DNA of 64,000 nt from an uncultured Ilumatobacter sp. (lineage in GTDB: Bacteria; Actinomycetota; Acidimicrobiia; Acidimicrobiales; Ilumatobacteraceae), in NCBI GenBank assembly GCA_905182555.1, contig CAJJBX010000002.1, positions 82,614 through 146,613 on the forward strand, in the 5' to 3' direction. The translations under genes were made by a program, and so were the position numbers. Positions 39,283 through 48,181 of the stretch are shown piece by piece. Under the pieces are notes generated by a model, which worked only from the letters and a program-made list of their open reading frames with translations, ran no database searches and was not told where the DNA came from. Position 1 is the first letter of the stretch. Each line of letters begins with the position of its first letter.

Positions 39283-39370
39283 GCCAAGGCCTCAGAAATG
39301 GTCGGTTGCCCATCTGGTCGCACTCGCTGTGGGATGCGCCAGCCCCTGTGGGGTGCGGTCGCCCGCTGCG

Positions 39371-39891
39371 TCAGAGTGTCAGGGCATCAAGAATCTGGTC
39401 GAACGCCACGTCGGCGTAGGTGAGCATCTCGTCGTCGGTGCGATCTTGGATGGGATGTGGGGTGAACACACGCGACACAGCGGGAAAGCCGAGCGCCGTC
39501 GATTGGGCCACGGCAGCATCGACAAACTGGTCGGAGGCGATGAACATCGACGGGATGCCACGCAGTTCGAGATCGTTGATGTCGTGCACACTGCACGACG
39601 TGCAACTGCCTCAATCCGCCAAGGCTTCGATGACCACCTGGCATTCGGTGGCGATCTTGTGGCGAAGGTCGACAGGTGCTGGCTTGGCGAAGGTCGGTTT
39701 CATGTAGCGGTTGACGTTGGCGCCGATGCCGATCAGCCGTTCCTCGATCCGGTCGAGAAAATGTCGCCGCGCGGCTTGGAGATGTCGAGCAGTCCAACAG
39801 TCAAGCCTTCGAGTGACGCCGGGCGTGCCAGGCGTTCGCGCTCGACGAGCGTTCGCTCGCTGGTGGGATCCAAGATTGCCGAGTTGGCCAT
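39371..39891 (-). CDS. UGSC-family selenoprotein (in-frame UGA = Sec), one indel
   Basis: The start at 39891 reads MANSAILDPTSERTLVERERLARP...GLTVGLLDISKPRGDIF. One T is missing in a T-run near 39760; restored, the chain continues LDRIEERLIGIGANVNRYMKPTFAKPAPVDLRHKIATECQVVIEALAD. Then an in-frame TGA (39611-39613) is followed without any frame change by GSCTSCSVHDINDLELRGIPSMFIASDQF to the stop at 39371. U-G-S-C is the defining motif of the UGSC (seleno)protein family, and a hairpin in SECIS position follows. About 173 residues. Likely a redox protein; the reaction is unknown. The partner gene ends 15 bases upstream. Confidence 0.85.
39581..39613 (-). promoter_or_regulatory. Bacterial SECIS-like hairpin and recoded UGA
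   Basis: On the coding (minus) strand, UGA at 39613-39611 is followed by 11 bases, then a perfect 8-bp stem GTCGTGCA / TGCACGAC (39599-39592 and 39588-39581) closing a GTG loop. The UGA-to-loop distance is 19 bases, in the range bacterial SelB needs, and the loop contains G-U. A further GCAGTT/AACTGC pairing could extend the base of the structure (to about 39562). Confidence 0.75.
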
Positions 39892-39906
39892 GCTCATCAG
39901 TCTTGT

Positions 39907-41370
39907 CTAGTACACAACGGGCCGGGTGACCGGCTTGGAGCCCTTGTCGCCGTTGACCCATCCGCCGATGATCTGGCTGAACAGGCCGGCACCGCCGCCT
40001 GCATAGGTGAGCATCAGGCCGCCAGGTCGGAATTTCGGCAGCGACTCGGCGGATGCAAACGCTTCGGGAACGCCCTCGGCGATTCCGTCGGCGCCACGAA
40101 CCAGCTCGGCACCCGATCGGTTGAGATGGCTACTGATCTCGGCCACGATGCGTTCACGGTCCCAACCAGCGTCGGCGAACACGCGGGCGTGCTCGGGCCC
40201 CATGACGACGATTGCGTCGAACATCATGATCAGCTTGGGATGGTTGACACCCTGGAGCTTGAGTGCGAACGATTTGACGAGCGACTCGGGTTCACGGGAT
40301 AGCTGGTCGACCATGCAATGTGGCCCTTCGCCGGCAAAAACTGTGAGGGCGTCGACACCATCGTCGAGGCCGTGTTCGCCTGCGAGCCGGCCGTACGGCG
40401 AAGTGTCGTCGGCTTCGGCGAAGCAGAACGAAATTTTTGCTGGGCTGCCGTGGGCGGCCCGGTCGACTTCACCGGGGCGACCGCCACCGAAGTTGCGAAT
40501 CACCAGCTGCAGCGCACGACCAATGGTGAGGTTGGCGCGGTTGCCCTGACCGAGCGCATTGCCGCCTGAGTTCATCCCAATTGCACGTGTGCCCGGGCCA
40601 CTGCACACGATGACCGGCCCGACCGGCATTGTGGTGGCGAGCAGGCCGTGCATGTTGAACTCGTCGGTGCATGCCGCTCCGACGGCGGTCAAGACCCACG
40701 GCAGATACTCCGGCTTGCAGCCTGCCATCACCGCAGCGATCGCCACCTTTTCGACGGTGATTTCGACGAGGTCGGGCGGCACGGTTGCCACGATGTCTGA
40801 TGGGGCTCGGGTGGTGCCGGCGAGCATTGCCATCACTCGTTCTTCGGTCGGCGGGACCACGGGCAGGCCATCGGTCCAACCGCGGTTGAACATCATCTCC
40901 ACAGGGTCTTCAGCCGCAGCAACCTCAACTCGTCGAGCAGTGAGGACTGAACCTCCGAAACGCACTCGCAGTTCGTCGACGACGTCGGGGTCGACGCTCA
41001 TCGACCCGCATCCGGGACGCATCGGGGGCAGATCGGGAGCGAGCGAGCTGACTCCGGTGAACGATTCCCACGCGGCGCGCGACCAGCCGATGGTCCGGTT
41101 GACTTCGACGCCGTTCTCGACCTTGATCAACGTCGGAACCGTCTCGATCTCATGGTGCCAGCTGACGAATAAGGACGTGTCGTCGATCGCAGCTGGCGAC
41201 TCGGGGAAACCCGGTTCGTCCTGGCAGTACACGGTGAGGCGCACGTTGTCGGCGAGTTGTTCAAGCACCGGAACGACTGTCTGACAGGTCTCACATTCTT
41301 GCTTGACCACGACAACGAAGCCGTCAGGAAGTACCGGGGCGGCGCCTGTGTTGTTGACAGGAAGGGTCAT
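39907..41370 (-). CDS. Thioredoxin-fold fusion protein, partner of the UGSC selenoprotein
   Basis: 487 residues. Residues 1-115 form a thioredoxin-like domain: DGFVVVVKQECETCQTVVPVLEQL carries a CETC redox pair, and ETVPTLIKVENGVEVNRTIGW the cis-Pro. From residue 155 on is a large domain I cannot name. Its conserved-looking stretches include GWTDGLPVVPPTEERVMAML, AAVMAGCKPEYLPWVLTAV, GMNSGGNALGQGNRANLTIGRALQLV and ARVFADAGWDRERIVAEI. It overlaps the hydrolase stop (ATGA) and is followed 15 bases on by the selenoprotein gene. A thiol/selenol relay between the two is the inference. Confidence 0.75.
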   Translation of the reverse strand: MTLPVNNTGAAPVLPDGFVVVVKQECETCQTVVPVLEQLADNVRLTVYCQDEPGFPESPAAIDDTSLFVSWHHEIETVPTLIKVENGVEVNRTIGWSRAAWESFTGVSSLAPDLPPMRPGCGSMSVDPDVVDELRVRFGGSVLTARRVEVAAAEDPVEMMFNRGWTDGLPVVPPTEERVMAMLAGTTRAPSDIVATVPPDLVEITVEKVAIAAVMAGCKPEYLPWVLTAVGAACTDEFNMHGLLATTMPVGPVIVCSGPGTRAIGMNSGGNALGQGNRANLTIGRALQLVIRNFGGGRPGEVDRAAHGSPAKISFCFAEADDTSPYGRLAGEHGLDDGVDALTVFAGEGPHCMVDQLSREPESLVKSFALKLQGVNHPKLIMMFDAIVVMGPEHARVFADAGWDRERIVAEISSHLNRSGAELVRGADGIAEGVPEAFASAESLPKFRPGGLMLTYAGGGAGLFSQIIGGWVNGDKGSKPVTRPVVY

Positions 41371-42251
41371 GAGAGAAACTCCAAGATCCGTTGGTTGATG
41401 GCGTCGGGTGTTTCGAGGTGCAAGAAGTGGCCAGCATTCCGAATGATCTCAATCTTGACGTGATTGCCGACCATGGAACGAGCCGACTCAGCAACTTCGG
41501 CACCAATGCATCCGTCGTTCGCGCCGTGCAAGTACAACGTTGGCTGCGTCGGCACCGCTTGCGTGGCGGCTTGGATGCCATCGAGCGCCGGATCTCGATA
41601 TCCGTCACCGAGTGCCGCGCGGTAGTAGCCGAGTGCCGCGGCGAGGTGCTCGGGCTCGCGCATCGCGTCCTTGATGGCGGGCAGATCGGCAGCAGCGTCG
41701 TACCCCGGGGACCAATCGCGCCAGATCATGTCGATGAAGGCGAAGTCGTCAGCCGGAACGACCATGTCGGCCAGACCGTGTTGAAAGAAGAACATGTACC
41801 AACTCTTTTTTAACTGTTCCGTGTTTGTGACGAATGCCAAACCCAGCGATGCGCCCGGTGGGACCGCCATCGCAACGACCCGACTCCAGCGTTCCGGCGC
41901 CGATGATGCGGCTCCGTAGGTAATGGGCGCCCCCCAATCGTGGCCAATGATGACAGCGCGCTGGTCGCCGCTGAAGTGTTCGTGAAGCGCATTCATGTCG
42001 TCCGACGATGCCCCGGTTTGGTAGGCGCCGTTCGTAGCGATACCGCTCGGCGCGTAGCCGCGAAGGAACGGAGCGACGACGCGAAAACCGGCGTCGTCGA
42101 GGACTGGCATGAGGTGGCGCCACGAATGCGCTGAGTCAGGGAAGCCGTGAGCGCAGACGACGAGCGGACGTGAGTGGTCGTCGATCGACGGTGACGTCAG
42201 GCAGGCCAACTCGACAGTGCCGAGCGAGACAGAGGTGAATGATTCCGACAT
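41367..42251 (-). CDS. Alpha/beta hydrolase, epoxide hydrolase/dehalogenase-like
   Basis: 294 residues from ATG 42251. CAHGFPDSAHSWRHLMPVLDDAG gives the oxyanion hole. The nucleophile elbow VIIGHDWGAPITYG carries Asp rather than Ser, as in epoxide hydrolases and haloalkane dehalogenases. NAGHFLHLETPDAINQ supplies the His. It is the first gene of the operon that ends in the selenoprotein; its stop overlaps the next start. The substrate may feed or protect the redox pair, but nothing shows this directly. Confidence 0.85.
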   Translation of the reverse strand: MSESFTSVSLGTVELACLTSPSIDDHSRPLVVCAHGFPDSAHSWRHLMPVLDDAGFRVVAPFLRGYAPSGIATNGAYQTGASSDDMNALHEHFSGDQRAVIIGHDWGAPITYGAASSAPERWSRVVAMAVPPGASLGLAFVTNTEQLKKSWYMFFFQHGLADMVVPADDFAFIDMIWRDWSPGYDAAADLPAIKDAMREPEHLAAALGYYRAALGDGYRDPALDGIQAATQAVPTQPTLYLHGANDGCIGAEVAESARSMVGNHVKIEIIRNAGHFLHLETPDAINQRILEFLS

Positions 42252-42299
42252 GCCGTCGAACGTAGCGGAGGCTGCTGTTACGAACGTCACCCCACGGTA

Positions 42300-42330
42300 T
42301 TGACAGCGCAAGCGCACGAACCTCTAGTGT
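42300..42330 (+). promoter_or_regulatory. Possible promoter for the MBL hydrolase
   Basis: A consensus TTGACA (42300-42305) and TAGTGT (42325-42330) with a long 19-base spacer, 64 bases before GTG 42394. It lies in the 142-base divergent gap that must also hold the promoter of the leftward selenoprotein operon. Confidence 0.35.
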
Positions 42331-42393
42331 TTTTGCATCGGGGATCCGCGAAAAATTCATACTGCGCCATCTGGGGACGGCGACGGGTTTAAC

Positions 42394-43239
42394 GTGACGT
42401 TTCATGGCGTCCGTGGTTCGACACCGTGCCACAGCCCGAAACTCGTTAAGTACGGCGGCAACACGTCATGTGTGTCGCTCGATATCAACGGGGTCGATCC
42501 GGTGCTGTTCGACCTCGGAACGGGGCTCCGCTACTTCGGCCAGGAGCTCGCCACAGACAGTGCGCTCCGAGCGACGGTCTTGCTGAGCCATCTCCATTGG
42601 GACCACATCCAGGGCCTGCCGTTCTTCACGCCACTGCTGCAAGACGGCTCGCATCTGACGATTTACGGCCCGGCCCAAGAGGGCGATCTGACATTGCAAT
42701 CGGTGTTCGCCGACACGATTAAGCCGCCGATCTTCCCCGTGCATCTCGAGACGCTGCCGGGATTGATCGACTTCATTGAATGCTGGCAGAACGAGTTCGT
42801 GATTGGCACCGACGCCGTGCCCGTCGAAGTCATGGCCCGCTCGATCCCACATGCCGGCAACACTCTTGGATACAGAGTGACTGCCCGCGGCGCAACGGTT
42901 GCGTATCTCAGTGACCATCAGATGCCGGTCGACGGATCACTCGGGATCGGCGACAGTGCCTTCGAACTTTGCCGGGGTGCTGACTTGCTGATCCACGACG
43001 CGCAGTACACGCCGAGTGAGTTTGCTCGTAAGTCCAACTGGGGCCACTGCACGATCGAGTACGCGGTCTGGGTGGCTGCTCATGCCGGGGCAAAACAACT
43101 TGCGCTTTTCCACCACGACCCGACGCACGATGACGCGATGCTCGATGTTCTCACCGCTGAGGCTCAGCGGTGCGGCCGTGAGCTGGGCGTCGAAGTCTTC
43201 GCCGCACGCGAAGGACAGACCATCCGCGTTGGCGGTTGA
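42394..43239 (+). CDS. MBL-fold metallohydrolase
   Basis: 281 residues from GTG 42394 (MTFHGVRGSTPCHSPKLVKYGGNTSCVSLDINGVDPVLFDLGTG), the opening of the family that includes PqsE-like and cyclic-nucleotide-phosphodiesterase-like hydrolases. Metal site: LLSHLHWDHIQGLPFF (HxHxDH), ARSIPHAGNTLGYR, YLSDHQM and LLIHDAQYT, then LFHHDPTHDDAML. Phosphodiesterase-type activity is likely; the target is unknown. The stop overlaps the region of the next gene's start. Confidence 0.85.
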   Translation: MTFHGVRGSTPCHSPKLVKYGGNTSCVSLDINGVDPVLFDLGTGLRYFGQELATDSALRATVLLSHLHWDHIQGLPFFTPLLQDGSHLTIYGPAQEGDLTLQSVFADTIKPPIFPVHLETLPGLIDFIECWQNEFVIGTDAVPVEVMARSIPHAGNTLGYRVTARGATVAYLSDHQMPVDGSLGIGDSAFELCRGADLLIHDAQYTPSEFARKSNWGHCTIEYAVWVAAHAGAKQLALFHHDPTHDDAMLDVLTAEAQRCGRELGVEVFAAREGQTIRVGG

Positions 43240-43240
43240 C

Positions 43241-43612
43241 GTGGTCGGCGCTATCGCTTCGATTGTCCTGGGCCTCGTCTTCCTCGTTGCCGGTGGTTCG
43301 AAGATCGCTGCAGGCCCAGACTGGCCCGTCCAAGCCGTTGGCCTCGGAGCGCCCCGCGGCGTGATCCCATTTGTTCCGTGGGTCGAAATCGTTGTCGGGG
43401 CGGCCCTCGTCGTACAGGTTGCGAGGCGGCCAGCCGCTCTTGTTGCGCTCGCCATTCTGCTTGTGTTCACCACGCTGCTGGCGACTCGTCTGAGCGAAGG
43501 AAAGCGTCCGCCGTGTGCTTGCTTCGGGGCGTGGTCGGCGAAGCCGCTCGGCTCTGGTCACCTCGCTCGGAATGCTGCGCTGATTGCCGTGGCCGGGCTT
43601 GCGCTGATGTAG
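43241..43612 (+). CDS. MauE/DoxX-like membrane protein
   Basis: About 124 residues with four membrane helices. The start is probably GTG 43241, one base after the preceding stop; TTG 43229 is an alternative. The conserved loop SEGKRPPCACFGAWSAKPLG between helices 3 and 4 (paired Cys, then FG) is the MauE signature. Family members assist disulfide chemistry in methylamine dehydrogenase maturation or other redox proteins. No mau genes are present, so a general thiol-redox role is more likely. Confidence 0.75.
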   Translation: MVGAIASIVLGLVFLVAGGSKIAAGPDWPVQAVGLGAPRGVIPFVPWVEIVVGAALVVQVARRPAALVALAILLVFTTLLATRLSEGKRPPCACFGAWSAKPLGSGHLARNAALIAVAGLALM

Positions 43613-43659
43613 CTGGGCCGTGAACCGGCTGTGAACTCGGCTGTGAACTCGCGGTGAAA

Positions 43660-45756
43660 CTAGACGGTGGCGAGTAGGAAGGCGAGCGTGCGCGCTTCGT
43701 CGCGCCAGGCGTCGTACCTGCCGGTGGGGCCGCCATGGCCGGCACCCATTTCGACTCGGAAGACGATCGGGGCGTTGCCCGTTGCAACCTCGCGGAGACG
43801 CGCCACCCACTTGGCAGGCTCGTGGACGCTGACCCGCGGGTCGTTCAATCCGGCGGTAACAAACAAGGCCGGGTAATCCGCAGCAGCTGTGTTGTCGTAG
43901 GGGGAGTAGGCAGCCATGATCGATGCGAACGGTTCCGAACGAGGATCGCCCCACTCCTCCCATTCAGTCACCGTGAGGGGCAGCGTCGGGTCGCTCATTG
44001 TCGACACGATGTCGACGAAGGGCACCTCAGCGACGACGCTTGCGTAGAGGTCCGGCCGCTGTGTCATGCACGCGCCAACCAGCAGACCACCGGCTGAGCC
44101 GCCGCGGATCGCGAGACGGTCAGGAGCAGTGATTTTGGCTTCAACCAGGTGCTCGCTGCAGGCAATCATGTCGTCGAACGTGTGCTGCTTGTTGTGCAAC
44201 TTGCCATCGAGGTACCACTGGCGGCCGAGCTCGCCGCCGCCACGGGGATGGGCAAGGGCAAAGACCATGCCACGATCCAGGAGCGAGATGCGTGCGATCG
44301 AGAACCACGGTGCCATCGACGCTTCATACGAGCCGTAGCCGTAAAGGACAGTTGCCGCCGTGCCGTCGAGCGGTGTGTCGACATGATGCACGATGTCGAG
44401 CGGCACGAGAACGGCATTGTCGCCACCGCTGGGTGCCCACAGGCGCCGCGTGACGTACTGCTTGAGATCGACGTTGGGCGTTGGCAGTTGACGAAGCAGT
44501 ACGCGTTCGCCTGTTGCCACGTGTTCCTCGAACAGCGATGGCGGCATGACCATTGAGGTGGTGACGAACCGGATTGTGTCGGAGTCCCATTCGGGGTTCG
44601 CGCTGAGGTCGACGTCGTGCGGGGCAACACCAAGTTCGACGGTTCGTTCTGGGAGAGCGCCGTCGCGGAAGAGGATGCGCAATCGGGGTTGGGCGTCGGC
44701 CCACTCGTGGACAACGATGTGCCCGGCGAATGCTTCGACGCCACTGATGCGCAGGCCCGGAATGTGCGCGATTAACTCGGACCACGCATCGGTAGTGGTC
44801 CATTCGGAGTCCAGCGGCGCCGTGAGAACACGAAAGTCGATAGCAGCGTCGTTGGTCGTCATCACAAACCGGTCGCCCCAATGGTCGACCTGATACTCGA
44901 TGTCTTCACGACGCGGACGAACGATGGTAAACGGGGCCGAGAGGTCCGACGGAGCGAGGCGAACCTCAGCGCTTGTCTTGCTCGCGGTGTGGATAATGAT
45001 CCACTCGTTTGAACGGGTCTCACCGATTGCCACGAAGAACCGTTCGTCGAGTTCTTCGAAGATCAGTTCGTCGGCATCGGTGGTGAGGTCGCCGACGCTG
45101 TGCCGCCAGACCTGGAAAGGCCGCTCTTGGTCGTCGGGGCGGACGTAGAAGAGCGACGAACCATCGGTTGACCAGGCAGTGCCAGCGTTTGCAACGCCGT
45201 CGATGCCTTCGTCGCTGTCGATGAAGGTCCCGTCGTCGGCGAACGCCCGGATCCGCATGTGGTAGCGCTCGTCGCCCGCTGTGTCGATCGACCAGGCGAA
45301 CAACCTGTGGTCATGGGATGCGTCAAGCGCTCCGAGGTCGAAGTATTCGTGCCCGGCGGATTCGATGTTCTCGTCGAAGAGGACCACCTCGGTGGCTGTG
45401 TCGATCGTCGGTCCACGATGATGAACCGGATAGCTCAGGCCCTCTTGCGTCCTTGCCACGTACCACCAGGCGCCGTTGCGTACCGGCGTTGAGATGTCGG
45501 ATTCTTGCACCCGCGACTTGATCTCGGAGTACAGCGTCTCGATCGTGTCGGCGCGCGGCTCGAAGTAGGCGTCGCTGTAGGTGTTCTCGGCGGCGAGATG
45601 GTCGAGAAACTCCTTGTCATCGACGTCGAGCATCCAAGCGAATTGGTCCTCGACTGGCCCAGTCGGCCGGTCCCAAACGTGGGGCCGTCGAGGAGCAATG
45701 GGAGCGCCTGCTGGAGCGTTGGTGTGACGATTGTTCTTGGAATTGTCTACGTTCAC
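43660..45756 (-). CDS. S9 family peptidase, oligopeptidase B type
   Basis: 698 residues with no signal peptide. Residues 20-400 form the beta-propeller gate. The catalytic domain carries the Ser in RLAIRGGSAGGLLVGACM, the Asp in TAGLNDPRVSVHEP, and the His in MGAGHGGPTGRYDAWRDEA. PRGGGELGRQWYLDGKLHNKQHTFDDMIA is diagnostic of prolyl oligopeptidase/oligopeptidase B. Cleaves short peptides after basic residues, or after Pro, in the cytoplasm. Intact and in one frame, unlike many neighbours. Confidence 0.92.
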   Translation of the reverse strand: MNVDNSKNNRHTNAPAGAPIAPRRPHVWDRPTGPVEDQFAWMLDVDDKEFLDHLAAENTYSDAYFEPRADTIETLYSEIKSRVQESDISTPVRNGAWWYVARTQEGLSYPVHHRGPTIDTATEVVLFDENIESAGHEYFDLGALDASHDHRLFAWSIDTAGDERYHMRIRAFADDGTFIDSDEGIDGVANAGTAWSTDGSSLFYVRPDDQERPFQVWRHSVGDLTTDADELIFEELDERFFVAIGETRSNEWIIIHTASKTSAEVRLAPSDLSAPFTIVRPRREDIEYQVDHWGDRFVMTTNDAAIDFRVLTAPLDSEWTTTDAWSELIAHIPGLRISGVEAFAGHIVVHEWADAQPRLRILFRDGALPERTVELGVAPHDVDLSANPEWDSDTIRFVTTSMVMPPSLFEEHVATGERVLLRQLPTPNVDLKQYVTRRLWAPSGGDNAVLVPLDIVHHVDTPLDGTAATVLYGYGSYEASMAPWFSIARISLLDRGMVFALAHPRGGGELGRQWYLDGKLHNKQHTFDDMIACSEHLVEAKITAPDRLAIRGGSAGGLLVGACMTQRPDLYASVVAEVPFVDIVSTMSDPTLPLTVTEWEEWGDPRSEPFASIMAAYSPYDNTAAADYPALFVTAGLNDPRVSVHEPAKWVARLREVATGNAPIVFRVEMGAGHGGPTGRYDAWRDEARTLAFLLATV

Positions 45757-45800
45757 GATCGAGCCAATGTAGGCCCGCAGCGCTACCGTTCGGTCACGTC

Positions 45801-46076
45801 ATGCGAGTTTGGATCGATCAGGACCTCTGTACCGGCGACGGCATTTGCGTCGATCACTGCCCTGACGTCTTCGTTCAACTCGAAGATGGGATTGCCTACG
45901 TCGCACAAGATCGTGAGCCACTCAACGACCCTGGCGGCTCCGGGAGCCTTGCCGGGGTCAGCAATCGGAACATTGCCGCCGTTGTGCATGCCGCCGAAGC
46001 TTGTCCCGGTGAATGCATCTTCATTGAAGTCGATGTCCCCGTGGCCGAGTTCGCTGCCGACGGCACTGCCGCTTAA
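45801..46076 (+). CDS. Small ferredoxin
   Basis: 91 residues. MRVWIDQDLCTGDGICVDHCPDVFVQLEDGIAYV has C-x5-C-x3-C, and EACPGECIFIEVD gives the closing CP. This fits a single-cluster 3Fe-4S/4Fe-4S ferredoxin of the kind that serves cytochrome P450s or other oxygenases. It lies 15 bases upstream of sufB. No P450 is nearby, so the partner is unknown; link to cluster assembly is possible. Confidence 0.85.
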   Translation: MRVWIDQDLCTGDGICVDHCPDVFVQLEDGIAYVAQDREPLNDPGGSGSLAGVSNRNIAAVVHAAEACPGECIFIEVDVPVAEFAADGTAA

Positions 46077-46091
46077 GCCCCCCGGTCGCCC

Positions 46092-47369
46092 ATGCCCTCC
46101 GCCTTCGTGCCTGACAAGGGCATCAACCCGGGCATCGTTGAACAGATCGCCTGGTATAACGGCGAACCTGACTGGATGACCAAGATCCGTCTCCGTTCGC
46201 TCCGTTTGTTCGATGAGCAGCCGATGGCCGAATGGCTCGTGGCCAATATGCCAGACATCGATTTCCAGGATATTTATTACTGCCTGGGTCCTGAGGGCGA
46301 TCAGATCCCGGGTTGGAACGAGCTCCCCAAAGCAGAGTCCGAGTCCGAAGCCATTGACCGCAAGTACCGTGACGACTTGAAGAAGCAGGGGGTCCTGTTC
46401 TGCGACATGAACACGGCCCTGCGCGAGTATCCGCAGCTGGTCAAGCAGTACTTCGGCACGATCATTTCGCCAGGTGCGAACAAGTTCGCGGCGCTCAACA
46501 CAGCGGTCTGGTCGGGCGGTTCGTTTATCTACGTTCCGCCAGGCGTCGAAGTTGAGATGCCGCTGCAGGCCTACTTCCAGAACAGCTCCGAGAGTGCCGG
46601 TCAGTTTGACCGCACGCTGATCATTGCCGACGAAGGCTCCAAGGTGCACTACATCGAAGGCTGCTCGGCCCCGGTCTACACCAAAGACTCGTTGCATTCA
46701 GCGGTCGTTGAGATCGTCGTCAAGCCGAATGCTCACGTCACCTACATGACCATTCAGAACTGGTCGCCGAACGTTTACAACCTCGTCACGAAGCGGGCCC
46801 GAGTTGAAGCTGGCGGTCACATGAAATGGATCGATGGCAACATCGGCTCCAAGCTCACCGTGACGTGCCCGTCTTGCGATCTGGTTGGTGATGGTGCCAT
46901 TGGTGAAGTGCTGTCGGTCGCCTACGCAGGCAAGGGCCAGCACCAAGACACAGGTGCTCAAATGGTGCACGCTGCCCCGAATACGATCTCAAGCATCATC
47001 ACGAAGTTGATGAGTAAAGACGGCGGGGCCACCACGTACCGCGACCTCGTGCGCGTCGACGAAGGTGCTGTCGGTGTCAAGAGCCACGTCGCATGCGACG
47101 CACTCATTTTCGACGAGCACTCGATGTCCGAGACGTTCCCAGACACTGAGATTGGCGAACGCGACGCTCAGTTCGGTCACGCGACCACAGTCTGCAAAAT
47201 CGCCGACGAACAGCTGTTTTACCTGATGTCCCGTGGGCTCTCCGAGGAGCAGGCAATGGGTTTGATTGTCGACGGCTTTATCGATCCAGTCACCAGGATG
47301 CTTCCGCTGGAGTATGCGGTCGAATGGAGTCGTCTGATCGAACTCCAAATTGCGGGGTCGGTCGGCTGA
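46092..47369 (+). CDS. sufB: Fe-S cluster assembly scaffold SufB
   Basis: 425 residues. Characteristic segments are VEQIAWYNGEPDWMTKIRLRSL at the start, TAVWSGGSFIYVPPGVEVEMPLQAYFQ, IADEGSKVHYIEGCSAPVYT, and KSHVACDALIFDEHSMSETFPDTEIGERDAQFGHATTVCKI with the conserved cysteines used for cluster building. SufB works with SufC and SufD. Here sufD is missing, and the only sufC-like sequence, at 52108, is degenerate. sufS and sufU lie 4 kb away on the other strand. Other suf genes must lie elsewhere. Confidence 0.93.
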   Translation: MPSAFVPDKGINPGIVEQIAWYNGEPDWMTKIRLRSLRLFDEQPMAEWLVANMPDIDFQDIYYCLGPEGDQIPGWNELPKAESESEAIDRKYRDDLKKQGVLFCDMNTALREYPQLVKQYFGTIISPGANKFAALNTAVWSGGSFIYVPPGVEVEMPLQAYFQNSSESAGQFDRTLIIADEGSKVHYIEGCSAPVYTKDSLHSAVVEIVVKPNAHVTYMTIQNWSPNVYNLVTKRARVEAGGHMKWIDGNIGSKLTVTCPSCDLVGDGAIGEVLSVAYAGKGQHQDTGAQMVHAAPNTISSIITKLMSKDGGATTYRDLVRVDEGAVGVKSHVACDALIFDEHSMSETFPDTEIGERDAQFGHATTVCKIADEQLFYLMSRGLSEEQAMGLIVDGFIDPVTRMLPLEYAVEWSRLIELQIAGSVG

Positions 47370-47500
47370 GCTGCTCTGCGGGCGCGTAGACGGCGCGTTG
47401 TCGGTTATCGGGTCCTGTCACCGGCGATTGAAACGCTTGCGATCCTGTGAAACGGTCCGCATGTCGGATCTCTCTGTGGCGGACGCTCTAGCCTGGCTGT

Positions 47501-47857
47501 ATGCCGATGCGGACCGAGTGCAAGAACTTCGAGAGTCGGTCGTACCCGAACGGTGACACGGTCAGGAAGTGCAACATTGACCTGGCTCCTGACGCTCCGT
47601 GGCGGTGCCCGGTGAACTGCGCGGGTTATGAGCGCCGCCTTGCAGATGCCGCATGGACGCACGGCACGCTCGTCGTGCCGCCGACGCCGCCGGAGCCCAA
47701 AAGCCTCGAGGACGGATCGGCTGCAGCGGTGCTTGATGCAGCCGAAGACATCCTCAACTCGATCGGTGCTGACGTGAAGGCTGAAGTCGAGGCCGAGCGA
47801 GCGGCGGCACAACAGCGACCCGGAATGTTCAAGCGTCTTTTCCGGAAGAAGCCCTAA
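47501..47857 (+). CDS. Conserved hypothetical, Cys-rich N-terminus
   Basis: 118 residues. MRTECKNFESRSYPNGDTVRKCNIDLAPDAPWRCPVNCAGYERRL holds four Cys in a spacing that could bind a metal. A charged helical region (LDAAEDILNSIGADVKAEVEAERAAAQQR) and a basic C-terminal end (MFKRLFRKKP) follow. Function unknown. The next gene is the pterin dehydratase, 87 bases on. Confidence 0.65.
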   Translation: MPMRTECKNFESRSYPNGDTVRKCNIDLAPDAPWRCPVNCAGYERRLADAAWTHGTLVVPPTPPEPKSLEDGSAAAVLDAAEDILNSIGADVKAEVEAERAAAQQRPGMFKRLFRKKP

Positions 47858-47944
47858 TCAAACTGGTCTGATCGCCCAGCTGATATTTCGGCCTGTCAAG
47901 CGGCCAGCAACGCCGCAACGAGTTCATTTCGTTACGGTCGCGGA

Positions 47945-48181
47945 ATGGAATGGCGTGAGTCCGACGGACGACTCGAATGCGACTTCAAATTCGGTGACTT
48001 TTCGGAGGCATTTGCGTTCATGACCCGGGTGGCGTTGCTCGCCGAGAAGCAAGATCATCACCCCGAATGGTCGAACGTGTACAACCGGGTGAGCATCGCG
48101 CTGACGACCCACGACGCAGGGAACACGGTCACAGACAAGGACCGTCAGCTTGCGGCGGACATTGATGACATCGTCAGTTGA
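47945..48181 (+). CDS. phhB: Pterin-4a-carbinolamine dehydratase
   Basis: 78 residues. [59 protein letters not shown] is the complete PCD fold, with the catalytic HH..W...Y..V....TTHD pattern. Dehydrates 4a-hydroxytetrahydropterin or acts as an accessory (DCoH-like) protein. No phenylalanine hydroxylase is near; molybdopterin-related roles are known for standalone forms. The MFS gene start lies inside its 3' end. Confidence 0.88.
   Translation: MEWRESDGRLECDFKFGDFSEAFAFMTRVALLAEKQDHHPEWSNVYNRVSIALTTHDAGNTVTDKDRQLAADIDDIVS

Noticed and set aside
39371..39891. Reading the TGA at 39611 as the end of a broken gene (pseudogene or two small ORFs)
   Set aside because: Frame is continuous across the TGA, the surrounding residues form the UGSC motif, and a hairpin sits in SECIS position. 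The one real indel in this gene is elsewhere (T-run near 39760).
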